Shown: positions 52,764-62,069, counted from the stretch's first letter. The stretch is 64,000 nucleotides of DNA from Solirubrobacterales bacterium (GCA_025936755.1 JAICSS010000004.1:62001-126000), one strand, 5' to 3'. The notes: a model not told the origin generated them from the sequence alone. Made by a program: numbers and translations.

Positions 52764-54806
52764 TCACGTGACAGGCGTCTGCGGCTGCTCGGAAGGGGGC
52801 GCGGCCAGGTGCTCCGCGGCACGTGCGGAATGCCTCGCCATCAGCTCCTCCTGCACGGCGCGGGTTTCGCCGTCCGCGTGGCGCCGCGACCACTCCCCCT
52901 CCGCGTCCAGCTCCCAGGCGCCGGCGTTGTCGGCGAAGCAGCGCTCGAGCACGTCCATCAGCTCCGCCTTGAGGGCGGCGTCCTCGACCGGCGCCACCAG
53001 CTCGACGCGGCTGTCGAGGTTGCGGGGCATCAGGTCGGCCGACCCCATCAGCACCCGCGTCTCCTCGCCGCGGCGGAAGGCGTAGATCCGCGAGTGCTCG
53101 AGGAAGCGACCGACGATCGAGCGCACGCTGATGTTCTCGGAGACGCCCTCGACCCCCGGCCGCAGGCAGCAGATCCCGCGCACGTTGACGTCGATCCGCA
53201 CCCCCGCCTGCGAGGCCTCGTACAGCGCCCGGATGCAGCGGGCGTCGACCAGCGCGTTCATCTTCAGCGCGATCCGCGCCTCTTCCCCGGCCCGGTGGGC
53301 GGCGGCGGTGCGCTCGATCTCGGCGACGATCTGGTCGCGCATCGTCGTCGGCGAGACCAGCACCTTGCGATACTCGGCCGGGCGGCCGTAGCCGGTGAGG
53401 AAGTTGAACATCTCGGCGACGTCGGCGCCGAGGTCGGGATCGGCGGTGAAGAGGCCGAGGTCGGTGTAGAGGCGGGCCGTTTTCGGGTTGTAGTTGCCGG
53501 TGCCGACGTGGACGTACTCGCGCACCTGCTCGCCCTCGCGGCGGGCGACGAGGATCGCCTTCACGTGCGTCTTCAGCCCGGGAATGCCGTAGACGACGTG
53601 AACGCCCGCCTCCTCCAGCGACTTCGCCCAGTGGATGTTCGCCTCCTCGTCGAAGCGCGCTTTCAGCTCGACCATGCAGACCGCCTGCTTGCCCCGTTCG
53701 GAGGCGCGGATCAGGGCCGGGACCAGGGCCGAGTCGTCGCTGGTCCGGTACACGGTCTGCTTGATCGCCAGCACGTCGGGGTCGGCGACCGCCTGGGCGA
53801 CGAAGCGCTCGACCGAGGTGGCGAAGGAGTCGTAGGGATGGTGGACGAGCAGGTCGCGCTGGCGGATCTCGGCGAACATGTCGACGGGCTCGTCGTCCTC
53901 CCCCTGCAGCCGCGGCTGGGTGACCGGCGTCCAGGGCGGCCAGCGCAGCTCGGCGTGGCCGGGCACGTCGGCGATCGCCTCGAGATCGGCGAGGTCGAGG
54001 AGGCCCTCGATGTCGTAGACCTCGCGGTCTTCCAGCCGCAGCGCCTCGACCAGCTGCGCGCGCAGCTTCGGGTTCATCCCGGCGGCTACCTCGAGCCGCA
54101 CAACCTCGCCGAAGCGGCGGCGCCGGATCTCGTCCTGGACCGCCTGCAGGAGGTCGTCGGCCTCGTCGGAGACCGTGAAGTCGGCGTCGCGGGTGACGCG
54201 GAAGTAGCCGTGGTCGATCACTTCGATCCCCGGGAAGAGGGCGTCGAGGTTGGCGGCGATCACCTCCTCCAGCGGGACGAAGGCGAGGCCGCTGTCGCCG
54301 AGCGGGAGGAAGCGCCCGAGCAGCTCCTTCGGAACCTTGACCCGGGCGATGATCTCGTTGCCGCTCTCGGCATCGCGCAGCAGGACCCCGAGGCTGAGCG
54401 AGAGGCTGGAGATGTAGGGGAAGGGCCGGCCGAGGCCGATCACCAGCGGCGTCAGCGCCGGGAAGACCTGCTGGTTGAAGCGGTCGTCGATCTCCCGCCG
54501 CTCCTCCTCGTCTGCCGTCTGCAGGGTGACGATCCGGATCCCGTGCTCCTCCAGCGCCGGCTGCAGGTTGCCGCCGAAGCATTCGCAGAGGCGGTCGTCG
54601 AGCTCCAGCACCCGCCGCTGGATCGCGTCGATCTGCTCGCGCGGCGTCAGTCCGTCGGGGCCGCGGGCTTCGATTCCGGCGTCGAGCTGGTCGAAGAGGC
54701 CGGCGACCCGGACCATGAAGAACTCGTCGAGGTTGCTGGCATAGATGGCGCAGAAGCGAGCCCGCTCCAGCAGCGGCACCTCCGGGTCCTCCGCGAGTTC
54801 GAGCAC
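52764..54806 (-). CDS. ppk1: Polyphosphate kinase, 5' end anomalous
   Basis: 680 residues from the first standard start (GTG 54806). Ppk1 features are present: NLDEFFMVRVAGLFDQLDAG, YVHVGTGNYNPKTARLYTDL (phospho-His region), FNFLTGYGRP, ALKMNALVDARCIRALYEAS and LMGSADLMPRNLDSRVELV. However, conserved coding continues upstream in the same frame (DDPALYFNRELSWLDFNQR) to about 54911, where a TGA stops it, and no ATG, GTG or TTG occurs there. The natural N-terminus therefore appears to be lost or to lie across a junction. Function may be impaired or a start may be non-standard. Confidence 0.88.
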   Translation of the reverse strand: MLELAEDPEVPLLERARFCAIYASNLDEFFMVRVAGLFDQLDAGIEARGPDGLTPREQIDAIQRRVLELDDRLCECFGGNLQPALEEHGIRIVTLQTADEEERREIDDRFNQQVFPALTPLVIGLGRPFPYISSLSLSLGVLLRDAESGNEIIARVKVPKELLGRFLPLGDSGLAFVPLEEVIAANLDALFPGIEVIDHGYFRVTRDADFTVSDEADDLLQAVQDEIRRRRFGEVVRLEVAAGMNPKLRAQLVEALRLEDREVYDIEGLLDLADLEAIADVPGHAELRWPPWTPVTQPRLQGEDDEPVDMFAEIRQRDLLVHHPYDSFATSVERFVAQAVADPDVLAIKQTVYRTSDDSALVPALIRASERGKQAVCMVELKARFDEEANIHWAKSLEEAGVHVVYGIPGLKTHVKAILVARREGEQVREYVHVGTGNYNPKTARLYTDLGLFTADPDLGADVAEMFNFLTGYGRPAEYRKVLVSPTTMRDQIVAEIERTAAAHRAGEEARIALKMNALVDARCIRALYEASQAGVRIDVNVRGICCLRPGVEGVSENISVRSIVGRFLEHSRIYAFRRGEETRVLMGSADLMPRNLDSRVELVAPVEDAALKAELMDVLERCFADNAGAWELDAEGEWSRRHADGETRAVQEELMARHSARAAEHLAAPPSEQPQTPVT

Positions 54807-54897
54807 CCGCTGGTTGAAGTCGAGCCAGGAGAGCTCGCGGTTGAAGTAGAGAGCGGGATCGTCGATCGACTCATCGTACTGAGCACCTTCCGGCTGA

Positions 54898-54990
54898 TCG
54901 CCGGGAACTCCTCAGCTCGAAAAGATCGGCTACGCCGCCGAAACGGCGATCACCGGCTTCGACGAATCGATCTTCATCGCCGCGGGTTAA
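54898..54990 (+). pseudogene. 3' remnant of an unidentified gene
   Basis: A plus-strand frame with coding-like composition reads ...PQLEKIGYAAETAITGFDES, then IFIAAG and TAA at 54988-54990. Upstream it hits a stop at 54895-54897 and runs into the ppk 5' end on the other strand, so only the last 30 or so codons exist. A terminator-like hairpin follows. It looks like the tail of a gene cut by a rearrangement. I cannot name the family. Confidence 0.5.
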
Positions 54991-55008
54991 CCAGCTCCGT
55001 TCCAGCTC

Positions 55009-55032
55009 AAGAGCCCGAGATTGCGGGTTCTT
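55009..55032 (+). terminator. Terminator-like hairpin after the gene remnant
   Basis: AAGAGCCCG (55009-55017) and CGGGTTCTT (55024-55032) form a 9-bp stem with one G-T pair and a 6-nt loop, 19 bp past the remnant's stop. This supports the remnant having been the end of a real gene. The region 54991-55090 holds nothing else. Confidence 0.5.
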
Positions 55033-55090
55033 CCCTCGTCAACTCCTGTCGAAGGGGGAGAAAGCAGTGGACCCGCGAGCTTGACGAGAC

Positions 55091-55513
55091 ATGTCAGGGC
55101 ACCACACCCGCCATCTGATTCGAGCTCTCACTGGGGCTGCCCTATGCATGGCACTGATGGTTTGCGCCGTGGCGTCTGTCCCCGAAGACCTACCGGCCGT
55201 AGCGGTAGGGCAGCCGAGCATCTACCGGCTAGAGGTGGGACTCATGTTCTTTTATGGGTGGCTTCTCCTTGCAACCCCAGCTTTCTCAGGTCTGATCAGA
55301 GGACGTCTGCCGATCGAGATCTCGACGCGAGGAGCGAGATTTGCTGAAGAAACCAAGCAGTCGGCGACGCTGAACGAGGAGAAGATCGAGGAACTGGAGC
55401 GACTTACCGTGGCCCTCACCGAGAGGTTGCGAGTCGCCGATTTCGAGATCAGACGACTACAGAGAGCATCGCCACGTGACAACGCACAACCAGGGGTAGG
55501 GTCAAAGCGATGA
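55091..55513 (+). CDS. Membrane protein with coiled-coil tail
   Basis: 140 residues: two membrane helices (about 10-30, ALTGAALCMALMVCAVASVP, and about 47-67, GLMFFYGWLLLATPAFSGLI), then a charged helix likely to coil (about 85-125, ETKQSATLNEEKIEELERLT). No family is recognised. Base composition is lower in GC than that of the flanking phosphate genes. It overlaps the next gene by 4 bp. Confidence 0.65.
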   Translation: MSGHHTRHLIRALTGAALCMALMVCAVASVPEDLPAVAVGQPSIYRLEVGLMFFYGWLLLATPAFSGLIRGRLPIEISTRGARFAEETKQSATLNEEKIEELERLTVALTERLRVADFEIRRLQRASPRDNAQPGVGSKR

Positions 55514-55719
55514 CCGAACGAGAAGAAAGGGACTTGGCCCGGCGGCTGGCCGACGGATCAACAGTCTTCGACTTCGAGAAGGCGCTCGAATTTGTCAAGG
55601 ACAGACCAGCGGAGGCCGAAGAGCTGATTCGCAACCGGGAGAAAACGAAAAGGACCAGCGAAGAATTCGCCCTCCAACGGGAGCGTCGCCGCCGAGCCTT
55701 TATCGAAGACTTCGGCTAG
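55510..55719 (+). CDS. Small charged protein, unknown
   Basis: 69 residues, highly charged and helical (MTEREERDLARRLADGSTVF, then KDRPAEAEELIRNREKTKRT). The ATG overlaps the stop of the membrane protein upstream, so they form a pair. Its stop overlaps the convergent ppx stop within CTAG. A role as partner of the membrane protein's coiled tail is possible but not shown. Confidence 0.6.
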   Translation: MTEREERDLARRLADGSTVFDFEKALEFVKDRPAEAEELIRNREKTKRTSEEFALQRERRRRAFIEDFG

Positions 55720-56624
55720 ACCGCGACGCGCTCGGCGGAGCCCTCGAGGCTGCCGTTGAGGAGGTCGAGGATGACGCCCTCGCGGAGGCCGCCCTTGCCG
55801 ATCTGGAGGGGCTGGCCGAGGAGGTCGGAGAGCTTCTCCAGCAGGAGGACGCCGGTCGGGAGGATGCGGACGCGGGTGGGGTCGAGCTCGAAGCGGCGGC
55901 CGACGTCGGCGGCGGGGTCGCCGCAGAGGACGCGGATGCCGCGCTCCAGGGTCTCGTATTCGAGCATGGCGCCGACCAGGCGGCGCAGCGAGGTGGCGGA
56001 GCCGCCGACGGCGACGGCCTGGGCCGGGCGCTCGAACTCCACACCCTCGAAGATGTCGTCGATGCGGTCGCGGGTGCGGCGGATTTCGGCCGCCGAGGGC
56101 GGGTCGGAGGAGATCAGCTCGTCGGCGAGGTTGCCCGACCCGACCGGCCAGGAGCGGACGCTCTGGACGCCCTCGGCGACGCTGCCGAGGATCACCTCGG
56201 TCGAGCCGCCGCCGATGTCGACGACGCCGATCAGGCCCTCGGCCGGGTGGCCCAGCGTCTTCGTCGCGCCGAGGAAGGAGAGCCGGCCCTCCTCCTCCTC
56301 GGGCAGGACCTCGATCGGGACGCCGGCGGCGGCGCCGACCGCCTCGGCGACCTCCTCGCAGTTGCGCGCCTCGCGCACGGCGGCGGTGGCGACGGCGCGG
56401 ATCTCGGTTGCTCCCATCTCCCGCGCCAGTCGCACCTGGGTCGCGACGACCGCGCCGACTTCACCGACTTTCTCGTCCGCGATCTGGCCCTTGCCGTCGA
56501 TCGCTTTGCCGATCCGCGTGTAGGCCCGCTGCTCCATCGCCTTCTTCAACTGCCCATCCACCGGCTCGGCGACCAGCAGTCGCGTCGTGTTGGACCCGAT
56601 ATCTATGGCGGCGCAAAGAGTCAC
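55716..56624 (-). CDS. ppx: Exopolyphosphatase / Ppx-GppA phosphatase
   Basis: 302 residues, acetate/sugar-kinase/Hsp70 fold. Phosphate-1 loop AAIDIGSNTTRLLVAEP, EIRAVATAAVREA, LPEEEEGRLSFLGA, phosphate-2 loop GLIGVVDIGGGSTEVILG, and VAVGGSATSLRRLVGAM. It removes terminal phosphates from polyphosphate or pppGpp; the short single-domain length matches actinobacterial Ppx1/2. GTG 56624 follows GGGGGA. It is in the phosphate block and would work against ppk. Confidence 0.94.
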   Translation of the reverse strand: MTLCAAIDIGSNTTRLLVAEPVDGQLKKAMEQRAYTRIGKAIDGKGQIADEKVGEVGAVVATQVRLAREMGATEIRAVATAAVREARNCEEVAEAVGAAAGVPIEVLPEEEEGRLSFLGATKTLGHPAEGLIGVVDIGGGSTEVILGSVAEGVQSVRSWPVGSGNLADELISSDPPSAAEIRRTRDRIDDIFEGVEFERPAQAVAVGGSATSLRRLVGAMLEYETLERGIRVLCGDPAADVGRRFELDPTRVRILPTGVLLLEKLSDLLGQPLQIGKGGLREGVILDLLNGSLEGSAERVAV

Positions 56625-56665
56625 GGTATCCCCCGCATGTTCCCAGGGGTATCGGATCTCAAGCG

Positions 56666-57349
56666 CTACGAAGGGTGCGAAGCGTCCTCGAACTCCCGGA
56701 ACAAGCCGGTGACGACGAAGGCCACCTGCTCGCCGATGTCGACCGCGTTGTCCGCGACCCGCTCGATCGCCCGCGCCGCCAGCAGCATCGTCATCGCCCA
56801 CTCGCGCTTGTCGGCGTCGTCGCCGAGCTCGATCGCCAGGTTGAAGCACTCGCGGTTGAGGTTGTCGACGGCGTCGTCGCGGCGGACCAGGTCCCGCGCC
56901 ATCTCCACGTCGCGCTCCTCGAAGGCGCGCTTGGACTGGGCGATCAGCGTCTGCGTGTGCGTCCCCATCGTCAGGATCAGCTTCACCATCTCCGCGTCGG
57001 CCGGCGGGTGGCTGCCGGTCAGCGGGATCAGCTTGCAGACGTTGACGCACTGGTCCCCCATCCGCTCGATGCTCTTCAGCACGTGCAGCAGCGAGGAGAT
57101 CAGCCGCAGATCGGTCGCCACCGGCGACTGCGTCGCCAGCATGGTGATCAGGCTCTGGTGCACCTCGAGGTAGCGGCCGTCGATGCGGTCGTCGTCGGCG
57201 ATCACGACCTGGGCCATCTCGACGTCCTGGCTCTCGACCGCTTCCATCGTCCGCGCCAGGGCGGTGTTGACCATGTCGAGGCCGCCGAGGGCGCTGGCCT
57301 CCAGGTTGGCCAGTTCCTCCAGGTACTCGGCTCGTGCTGTTTCCGGCAC
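56666..57349 (-). CDS. phoU: Phosphate-signalling protein PhoU
   Basis: 227 residues with two PhoU repeats of three helices. Metal clusters are present: ADDDRIDGRYLEVHQSLITM in the first and RRDDAVDNLNRECFNLAIEL in the second, plus LLHVLKSIERMGDQCVNVCK and LLAARAIERVADNAVDIGEQ. PhoU links PstB to the sensor kinase and restrains phosphate uptake. It sits directly after pstB, the usual order. Confidence 0.95.
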   Translation of the reverse strand: MPETARAEYLEELANLEASALGGLDMVNTALARTMEAVESQDVEMAQVVIADDDRIDGRYLEVHQSLITMLATQSPVATDLRLISSLLHVLKSIERMGDQCVNVCKLIPLTGSHPPADAEMVKLILTMGTHTQTLIAQSKRAFEERDVEMARDLVRRDDAVDNLNRECFNLAIELGDDADKREWAMTMLLAARAIERVADNAVDIGEQVAFVVTGLFREFEDASHPS

Positions 57350-57363
57350 CGTCGTCTCCTCTC

Positions 57364-58203
57364 TCAGCCGAAGCGGCCGCTGACGTAGTCCTCGGTCTCC
57401 TGCTGCGAGGGGTTGGTGAAGATCTCGTTGGTCGCCCCGACCTCGACCAGGCGCCCGGGCCTGCCGGTCGCGTCGAGGTTGAAGAAGGCGGTGACGTCGC
57501 TGGCGCGGGCCGCCTGCTGCATGTTGTGAGTGACGATCACGATCGTGTAGCGGCTCTTCAGCTCGGCAATCAGGTCCTCGATCGCCAGCGTGGCCAGCGG
57601 GTCGAGCGCCGAGCAGGGCTCGTCCATCAGCAGGACCTCGGGCTCGACGGCGATCGCGCGGGCGATGCAGAGGCGCTGCTGCTGGCCGCCGGAGAGGCTC
57701 GAGCCCGGCTTGTCGAGGCGGTCCTTCACCTCCTCCCAGAGGTGGGCCCCGCGCAGCGAGCGCTCGACGACCTCGTCCTTGCGGGACTTCGGGATCCGGC
57801 CGCCGTTGAGGTTGAGCCCGGCGGCGACGTTGTCGTGGATCGACATCGTCGGGAACGGGTTCGGCTGCTGGAAGACCATCCCGACCAGCCGCCGCACCGC
57901 GACCGGGTCGACGCCCTTCGCGTAGACGTCCTCGCCGTCGAGGGTGACCTCGCCCGTGACCCGCGCCCCCGGCGTCAGCTCGTGCATGCGGTTGAGCGAG
58001 CGCAGGAAGGTCGTCTTGCCGCAGCCGGAGGAGCCGATCAGCGCCGTCACCCTGTTCGGCGCGATCGTCATCGTCACGTCCTGCACGGCGTGGAAGTCGC
58101 CGTAGAAGAGGTCGACTCCGCGGGTCTCGATCGTCTTCGCGCCACGCCCGACCGCCCGCTGTCCCTTCGGCTCGGCGACGACGTCCTCGGAGGGTTTGAA
58201 CAT
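57364..58203 (-). CDS. pstB: Phosphate ABC transporter ATPase PstB
   Basis: 279 residues. Walker [22 protein letters not shown]-loop [14 protein letters not shown], signature [19 protein letters not shown], Walker [14 protein letters not shown] and switch [13 protein letters not shown] are all PstB-typical. The ATG 58203 follows AAGGAG by 10 nt and is preferred to GTG 58227. It energises PstC/PstA. Confidence 0.96.
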   Translation of the reverse strand: MFKPSEDVVAEPKGQRAVGRGAKTIETRGVDLFYGDFHAVQDVTMTIAPNRVTALIGSSGCGKTTFLRSLNRMHELTPGARVTGEVTLDGEDVYAKGVDPVAVRRLVGMVFQQPNPFPTMSIHDNVAAGLNLNGGRIPKSRKDEVVERSLRGAHLWEEVKDRLDKPGSSLSGGQQQRLCIARAIAVEPEVLLMDEPCSALDPLATLAIEDLIAELKSRYTIVIVTHNMQQAARASDVTAFFNLDATGRPGRLVEVGATNEIFTNPSQQETEDYVSGRFG

Positions 58204-58231
58204 CGGCTTTTTGCTCCTTGCCTCCACTGGG

Positions 58232-59095
58232 TCAGCGGATCTCGGTTTTGCAGCGCCGGTAGACGAGCCGGGCGAGGATGTTGAGCAGCATCACGATCGC
58301 GATCAGGGTCAGCGCCGCCGCCCAGGCCTTGTCGTAGGCGGCCTGTTTGAAGACCCCCGGCGACCGGTACTCGTTGTAGGCGTAGACGGCGAGGTTCTGC
58401 ATCCGCCCGTTGAAGGGGTCGCTGTTGATCGAGTCGACGACGCCGGTCGTCACCAGCAGCGGCGCGGTCTCGCCGACGATCCGGGCGATCGCGATCATCA
58501 CCCCGGTGAGGAGGCCGGCGAAGGCGGTCGGAAGGACGACCTTGACGATCGTCTTCCACTTCGGCGTCCCCAGCGCGTAGGCGGCCTCGCGCAGGTGGTT
58601 GGGGACGATCTTCAGCACCTCCTCGGCGGAGCGGATGACGATCGGGGTCATCAGCACCGAGAGCGCGACCGAGCCCATCACCCCGAGCCGGATCCCGGGA
58701 CCGAGGAAGAGCTCGAAGAGCGCGTAGGCGAAGAGGCCGGCGACGATCGAGGGGATGCCGGTCATCACGTCGACGAAGAAGGTGAGGGCGCGGCGCAGCC
58801 GTCCCGTCCCGTACTCGTTGAGGTAGATCGCGCCCATGATCCCGATCGGGACCGAGATCAGGGAGGCGACGGCGGTGATCACCAGGGTGCCGACGATCGC
58901 GTGGGCGGCGCCGCCGCCTTCGCCGACCACCCCGCGCGCGTCCGCGGTGAAGAATTCGAGGCTGAGGCCGGGGATGCCGCGCTTGGTCACCTCGTAGACG
59001 AGCGAGACCAGCGGGATCATCGCCAGCACGAAGGCGCCGGCGATGAGGCCGGTCATCAACCGGTTCTTGGCGTGCCGGCGCCAGTCGGTCTCCAT
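58232..59095 (-). CDS. pstA: Phosphate ABC transporter permease PstA
   Basis: 287 residues, six membrane helices (first about 15-37). The binding-protein-dependent permease loop is [20 protein letters not shown], preceded by [20 protein letters not shown]. It forms the membrane channel with PstC. The start at 59095 gives the normal length, 8 bp after the pstC stop. A longer open frame upstream is a shadow inside pstC. Confidence 0.95.
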   Translation of the reverse strand: METDWRRHAKNRLMTGLIAGAFVLAMIPLVSLVYEVTKRGIPGLSLEFFTADARGVVGEGGGAAHAIVGTLVITAVASLISVPIGIMGAIYLNEYGTGRLRRALTFFVDVMTGIPSIVAGLFAYALFELFLGPGIRLGVMGSVALSVLMTPIVIRSAEEVLKIVPNHLREAAYALGTPKWKTIVKVVLPTAFAGLLTGVMIAIARIVGETAPLLVTTGVVDSINSDPFNGRMQNLAVYAYNEYRSPGVFKQAAYDKAWAAALTLIAIVMLLNILARLVYRRCKTEIR

Positions 59096-59103
59096 CCCCG
59101 CCC

Positions 59104-60057
59104 CTATTCGTGGTTCTGGCGGGCGATGATCGCCCGCGCGCCCATGTTGGTGACGAGGGTGATCGCGAAGAGCACCAGCCCGGTGGCGATCAGCGCGTTG
59201 ATCGCCAGGCCCGAGGACTCGGGGAAGTCGAGGGCGATGTTGGCGGCGATCGTCGAGGGGTTCGCCTGGCCGATTAGGTTGAAGGTGACGGCGCCGGAGA
59301 CGGAGAGGATGATCGTCACCGCCATCGTCTCGCCGAGGGCGCGGCCGAGCCCGAGCATGGCGCCGCTGATCACCGAGGACCTGCCGAAGGGGAGGACGGT
59401 CATCCGGATCGTCTCCCAGCGGGTGGCGCCGAGGGCCTGGGCGCCTTCGGTCAGCTTGCGCGGCGTCTGCCCGAAGGCCTCGCGGGCGATCGCGGAGACG
59501 ATCGGCATGATCATCACCGCGAGGACGAGGCCGGCGACCAGCATCGTCCGCCCGGTCACCGAGGCGGGGCCTTCGAAGAGCGGGATCCAGCCGAGCTTCT
59601 CTTCCAGCCATTTCAGCACCGGAACGGCGGCGGGGCCGAGGACGAAGATGCCCCAGAGCCCGTAGACGATGCTCGGGATCGCCGCCAGCAGGTCGACCAT
59701 GTAGCCGAGGGTCGAGGCGATCCGCGGCGGCGCGACGTGGGTGATGAAGAGGGCGACGCCGACCGCGAGCGGAACCGCGACGACCGCCGCGATCAGCGCC
59801 GCGAGGGCGGTGCCGAAGGCGAGCGGGGCGACGTAGTCGAGGAAGGTCTTGCCCTCCGGAAGTTCGGAGGCGCCGGCGGTGAGCGCCGGCAGGCCCTCGG
59901 AGACGAGGAAGACGGCGACCCCCGCCAGCAGGAGGAGGATCGTCACCGCGGCGACGACGGCGGTGCGGGAGAAGACGCGGTCACCGAGGCGGCGGCGCCC
60001 TCCGGACGCCGCCGCCAGCAGTTGACCTGCGTTGGTCGTGGTGTCGACCTGCGCCAC
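59104..60057 (-). CDS. pstC: Phosphate ABC transporter permease PstC
   Basis: 317 residues with six membrane helices (first about 32-52) and the EAA-type loop EGAQALGATRWETIRMTVLP, plus YMVDLLAAIPSIVYGLWGIF. It is the partner of PstA. It lies 7 bp after pstS, consistent with one transcript pstS-C-A-B-phoU-ppx. Confidence 0.96.
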   Translation of the reverse strand: MAQVDTTTNAGQLLAAASGGRRRLGDRVFSRTAVVAAVTILLLLAGVAVFLVSEGLPALTAGASELPEGKTFLDYVAPLAFGTALAALIAAVVAVPLAVGVALFITHVAPPRIASTLGYMVDLLAAIPSIVYGLWGIFVLGPAAVPVLKWLEEKLGWIPLFEGPASVTGRTMLVAGLVLAVMIMPIVSAIAREAFGQTPRKLTEGAQALGATRWETIRMTVLPFGRSSVISGAMLGLGRALGETMAVTIILSVSGAVTFNLIGQANPSTIAANIALDFPESSGLAINALIATGLVLFAITLVTNMGARAIIARQNHE

Positions 60058-60064
60058 GCTCCCC

Positions 60065-61171
60065 CTAACCGGCTTCGATCGCCGCGATCGCCGGGGTCAC
60101 CTTCGAGGTCAGGGACGAGGAGAGCGGAGCCGAGCCGGCCTGTTTGGCGGCCAGTTCCTGCCCTTCGGGGCTGACGACGTATTCGAGGTACGCCTTGACC
60201 GCGCTCGCTTCGTCGGCCGAGTCGTACCTGGTGCAGGCGATCAGGTAGGAGGTGAGCACGATCGGGTAGGTGCCCTGCGATTCGGTCTTGCGGTCGAGCT
60301 CGTAGGCGATCGTGTACTTCCCCGGGCTCAGTTCCTTGTCGAGGGGGGACTCCTCGAGCACTTTGGCCGCCGCCTCCGCGGTCGGTTCGGCGTATTCGGA
60401 GCCGACCTTGATCCTGGCGACGCCGAGCTCGCCGGCCTGGCTGGCGTCGGCGTAGCCGATCGCGCCTTCGCCGGCGGCGACGGCTTCGACCACGCCGGAG
60501 GTGCCGGAGGCGGCTTCGCCGCCCTTGACCGGCCAGTCGCCGCTGACTTCGTAGCTCCAGACGCTCGGCACGACCTCGGAGAGGTATTCGGAGAAGTTCT
60601 CCGTCGTCCCCGACTCGTCGGAGCGGTTGACCGGGGTGATGCGGGTTTCGGGCAGTTCGGTGCCCGGGTTGTCGGCGGCGATCGCCTTGTCGTTCCAGCT
60701 GGTGATTTCCTGGCTGAAGATCTTCGCCAGCGTTTCCGGGTCGAGCTGGAGGCCTTCGACGCCGGGGAGGTTGTAGATGATCGCGATCGGCGAGATGTAG
60801 TTCGGAACCTCGATCAGCTCGCCGGTCTTGCAGCGCGCCTCGGCCTTTTCGAGTTCGCCATCTTCGGTCGAGAGCGCGGCGTCGCTGCCTGCGTAGGCGG
60901 TGCCGCCGGCGATGAACTGTTCGCGACCGCCGCCCGACCCGACCGGGTCGTAGGAGATGGTCACGCCCGAGTTTTCGTTCTCGAATTCGGCGATCCAGGC
61001 TTCCTGCGCTGCCTGCTGCGCGGTCGAGCCGGCGCCGGCGATTTCACCGGAGACGCTGCCGCCGCTGCCGCTTGCCGTTTCGTCGCTGCCGCTGCCGCAG
61101 GCCGCGAGGGCGAGGGCGAGGGCGAGGATCACCGCGGCGCTCGACACCACGAACCACTTAGAGCTGGTCAA
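60065..61171 (-). CDS. pstS: Phosphate-binding lipoprotein PstS
   Basis: 368 residues. Signal sequence with lipobox ALALAACGSG. The phosphate-binding core shows GAGSTAQQAAQEAWIAEFEN, SYDPVGSGGGREQFIAGG, GSDAALS, PVNRSDESGTTENFSEYL and VEAVAAGEGAIGYADAS. It captures phosphate outside the cell for PstCAB. The TTG start follows GAAGGAG. Two TTCACA repeats lie just upstream. Confidence 0.95.
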   Translation of the reverse strand: MTSSKWFVVSSAAVILALALALAACGSGSDETASGSGGSVSGEIAGAGSTAQQAAQEAWIAEFENENSGVTISYDPVGSGGGREQFIAGGTAYAGSDAALSTEDGELEKAEARCKTGELIEVPNYISPIAIIYNLPGVEGLQLDPETLAKIFSQEITSWNDKAIAADNPGTELPETRITPVNRSDESGTTENFSEYLSEVVPSVWSYEVSGDWPVKGGEAASGTSGVVEAVAAGEGAIGYADASQAGELGVARIKVGSEYAEPTAEAAAKVLEESPLDKELSPGKYTIAYELDRKTESQGTYPIVLTSYLIACTRYDSADEASAVKAYLEYVVSPEGQELAAKQAGSAPLSSSLTSKVTPAIAAIEAG

Positions 61172-61182
61172 CTCTTCTCTCC

Positions 61183-61204
61183 TTCACACGTTCGTTCACA
61201 AGTT
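61183..61204. promoter_or_regulatory. TTCACA repeats before pstS
   Basis: TTCACA occurs at 61183-61188 and 61195-61200, 12 bp apart, followed by GTT/AGTT. They resemble PHO-box units but the spacing is 12, not 11, and they overlap the leader next to the Shine-Dalgarno site. Possibly a repression or accessory site. Confidence 0.35.
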
Positions 61205-61238
61205 GCCCGGACCCTCGCAGCGGGCCGGTCGCAGCTTG

Positions 61239-62069
61239 TTACCTGGATGTGTCGGAGGTGTGAAGAAGCTGTGAATGCGGTTCGGGGGCCGGTAGCGGTT
61301 CCGGCTCCGCCGGACGCAGCTCCTCCTCGACGATGCCCGCCGGTTCGGGGTCGAAGCGGTAGCCGATGCCGAAGTGGGTGTGGATGTAGGTCCAGCTCGG
61401 CGAGAGCGCCTCCAGCTTCTTGCGCAGCTTGCGGACGAAGACGTCGACCGAGCGGTCGCCGTGGGCCATCGCGTAGCCCCAGACCCGCTGGTAGATCTGC
61501 TCGCGCTCGAGCACCTGGCCGCGCTCCTCCGCCAGCAGGTAGAGCAGCTCGAACTCGCGCCGGGTGAGGTCGAGGGCCTCGTCGCCGACGAAGGCCTGGA
61601 AGCGGTCGGGGCGGATCTCCATCTCACCGGCCGCCAGCGGCGGCGCCTCGTGCTCCTGGCGGCCACGGCGGCGGCGGCGCGAGACCGCTTCGAGGCGGGC
61701 GATCGCCTCCTCGGGATGGCAGGGCTTGGTCATCCAGTCGTCGACGCCGAGCCGCAGGCCCTTGACCCGCTGGGCGACGGTGGAGCGACCGGTGCAGACG
61801 ACCAGACCGAGGTCGGGCAGCATCTCGCTGACCCGCTCGAGGTAGGCCCAGGCTTCGTCGCCGAGGACGGCGGGATCGACCAGGAGGGCGTTCAGCTTCA
61901 TCGCCACCAGGTCTCGCGGCGGCACCGGGCCGGTCTTCCGGCTGAGGTGCCAGCCGGCCGCCTCGGCGCGGCGGGCGAGAACGGTGACGAAACCGCTGTC
62001 GGTGTCGAGGACGGCGATTCGGATGGACGGAGTGTATGCACCCGCGGGGGCGTCACCCCCTGCGTTCAC
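61239..62069 (-). CDS. PhoB/OmpR-family response regulator
   Basis: 276 residues. The receiver (about 15-125) has the acidic pair LDTDSG, the phosphorylation Asp in ALLVDPAVLG, VVCTGRS and the Lys of MTKPCHPEEAIARLE. The winged helix (about 150-245) has LTRREFELLYLLAEERGQVL, YQRVWGYAMAHGDRSVDVFV, RKLRKKLEALSPSWTYIHTH and FGIGYRFDPEP. It lies 67 bp upstream of pstS and carries PHO-box-like repeats over its own start, so it is the likely phosphate regulator. No kinase gene is nearby. GTG 62069 is uncertain; a GC-rich hairpin covers codons 3-9. Confidence 0.88.
   Translation of the reverse strand: MNAGGDAPAGAYTPSIRIAVLDTDSGFVTVLARRAEAAGWHLSRKTGPVPPRDLVAMKLNALLVDPAVLGDEAWAYLERVSEMLPDLGLVVCTGRSTVAQRVKGLRLGVDDWMTKPCHPEEAIARLEAVSRRRRRGRQEHEAPPLAAGEMEIRPDRFQAFVGDEALDLTRREFELLYLLAEERGQVLEREQIYQRVWGYAMAHGDRSVDVFVRKLRKKLEALSPSWTYIHTHFGIGYRFDPEPAGIVEEELRPAEPEPLPAPEPHSQLLHTSDTSR

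Noticed and set aside
54874-54911. ppk start restored by slippage in the CTCTCT run near 54847
   Set aside because: Losing two bases would give an ATG-initiated frame, but the in-frame DDPALYFNREL sequence already looks native, so a lost upstream start is the simpler reading.
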